DNA from: Microbacterium sp. YJN-G
GTDB taxonomy: Bacteria > Actinomycetota > Actinomycetes > Actinomycetales > Microbacteriaceae
NCBI RefSeq assembly: GCF_015040615.1
Contig: NZ_CP060403.1
Span: 1 to 64,000 of the forward strand
DNA length: 64,000 bases
Direction of reading: 5' to 3'
Shown here: positions 63,954-64,000 of the stretch, one piece after another
Position numbering within the stretch: the first letter of the stretch is position 1
Layout: every line of letters begins with the position of its first letter
The notes under the pieces: generated by a model
Told to the model about the DNA's origin: nothing
The model's input: the letters and a program-made list of their open reading frames with translations, nothing else
Database searches by the model: none
Program-made: the position numbers and the translations under genes

Positions 63954-64000
63954 CTACTGCACGAGCACCTGCGCTTCCCCGACCGCGATCGCGACCGATC
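63954..64000 (-). CDS. 3' end of an upstream gene (partial)
   Basis: The minus strand from the window edge reads SVAIAVGEAQVLVQ and a TAG stop, 30 bases before the cpaB-like ATG. This looks like the end of a protein in the same operon, but too little is visible to name it. Confidence 0.35.
   Translation of the reverse strand, partial: SVAIAVGEAQVLVQ

Overview
The window is high-GC actinobacterial DNA. Codon use, Tad and T4SS gene types and the LysM-BTAD proteins resemble Microbacteriaceae (a Microbacterium-like host), but that is inference without any database search. It looks like a large mobile replicon rather than core chromosome: it has a replication/telomere module, ParA partition genes, a conjugative type IV secretion operon, two Tad pilus clusters, a toxin-antitoxin operon and several transposons, with no housekeeping or rRNA/tRNA genes.

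Layout. 0.1-3.1 kb (minus): Arr-like ADP-ribosyltransferase, SRAP abasic-site peptidase, membrane protein, GntR regulator, small hypothetical protein. 3.2-10.2 kb (minus): two HTH proteins, then a translationally coupled pair. Its first gene is a 1673-residue protein whose N-terminus is a CHC2/Toprim primase plus ATPase and whose C-terminus resembles the telomere-associated protein Tap of Streptomyces linear plasmids. The following gene resembles the terminal protein Tpg. This argues that the replicon is linear. 10.4-15.4 kb: RHH protein, intergenic region with direct repeats, two ATPase-like proteins sharing a C-terminal module with the primase-Tap protein, a BrnT-like toxin operon, and an IS481-type element that trims a DUF1016 nuclease. 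17.5-29.6 kb (minus): complete Tad pilus cluster with prepilin peptidase and a LysM-BTAD protein. 29.7-31.9 kb: ParA/RHH partition pair and a repeat-rich non-coding stretch. 31.9-34.6 kb: IS256-type element broken by an IS110-type element. 34.5-43.7 kb: regulator divergent from a conjugation operon (TcpC-like, PrgI-like, VirB4-like, VirB6-like, transglycosylase/M23 proteins). 43.9-44.5 kb: ParB-like protein with an internal duplication. 44.69-51.96 kb: complete Tn7-like transposon (tnsA-tnsB-tnsC-tniQ, with a secreted protease and a lipoprotein as cargo), abutting the left end and truncated tnsA of a second related element. 52.5-54.5 kb: small membrane, lipo- and hypothetical proteins. 54.7-64 kb (minus): second Tad cluster.

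Circuitry. Two non-coding motifs tie distant modules together. A -10-like hexamer followed by GTGAATGTSAC precedes both HTH genes near the Tpg/Tap module and also parA, suggesting joint control of replication and partition. An exact TGTCCGCGAAG-N12-GGCCTATAC promoter-like cassette precedes the RHH gene, the first Tad pilin operon and the conjugation operon, suggesting that pilus and conjugation are co-expressed. The strongest candidates for something undescribed are the primase-helicase-Tap fusion with its Tpg partner, and this shared pilus-conjugation promoter. No relaxase, coupling protein or telomere is visible in the window.
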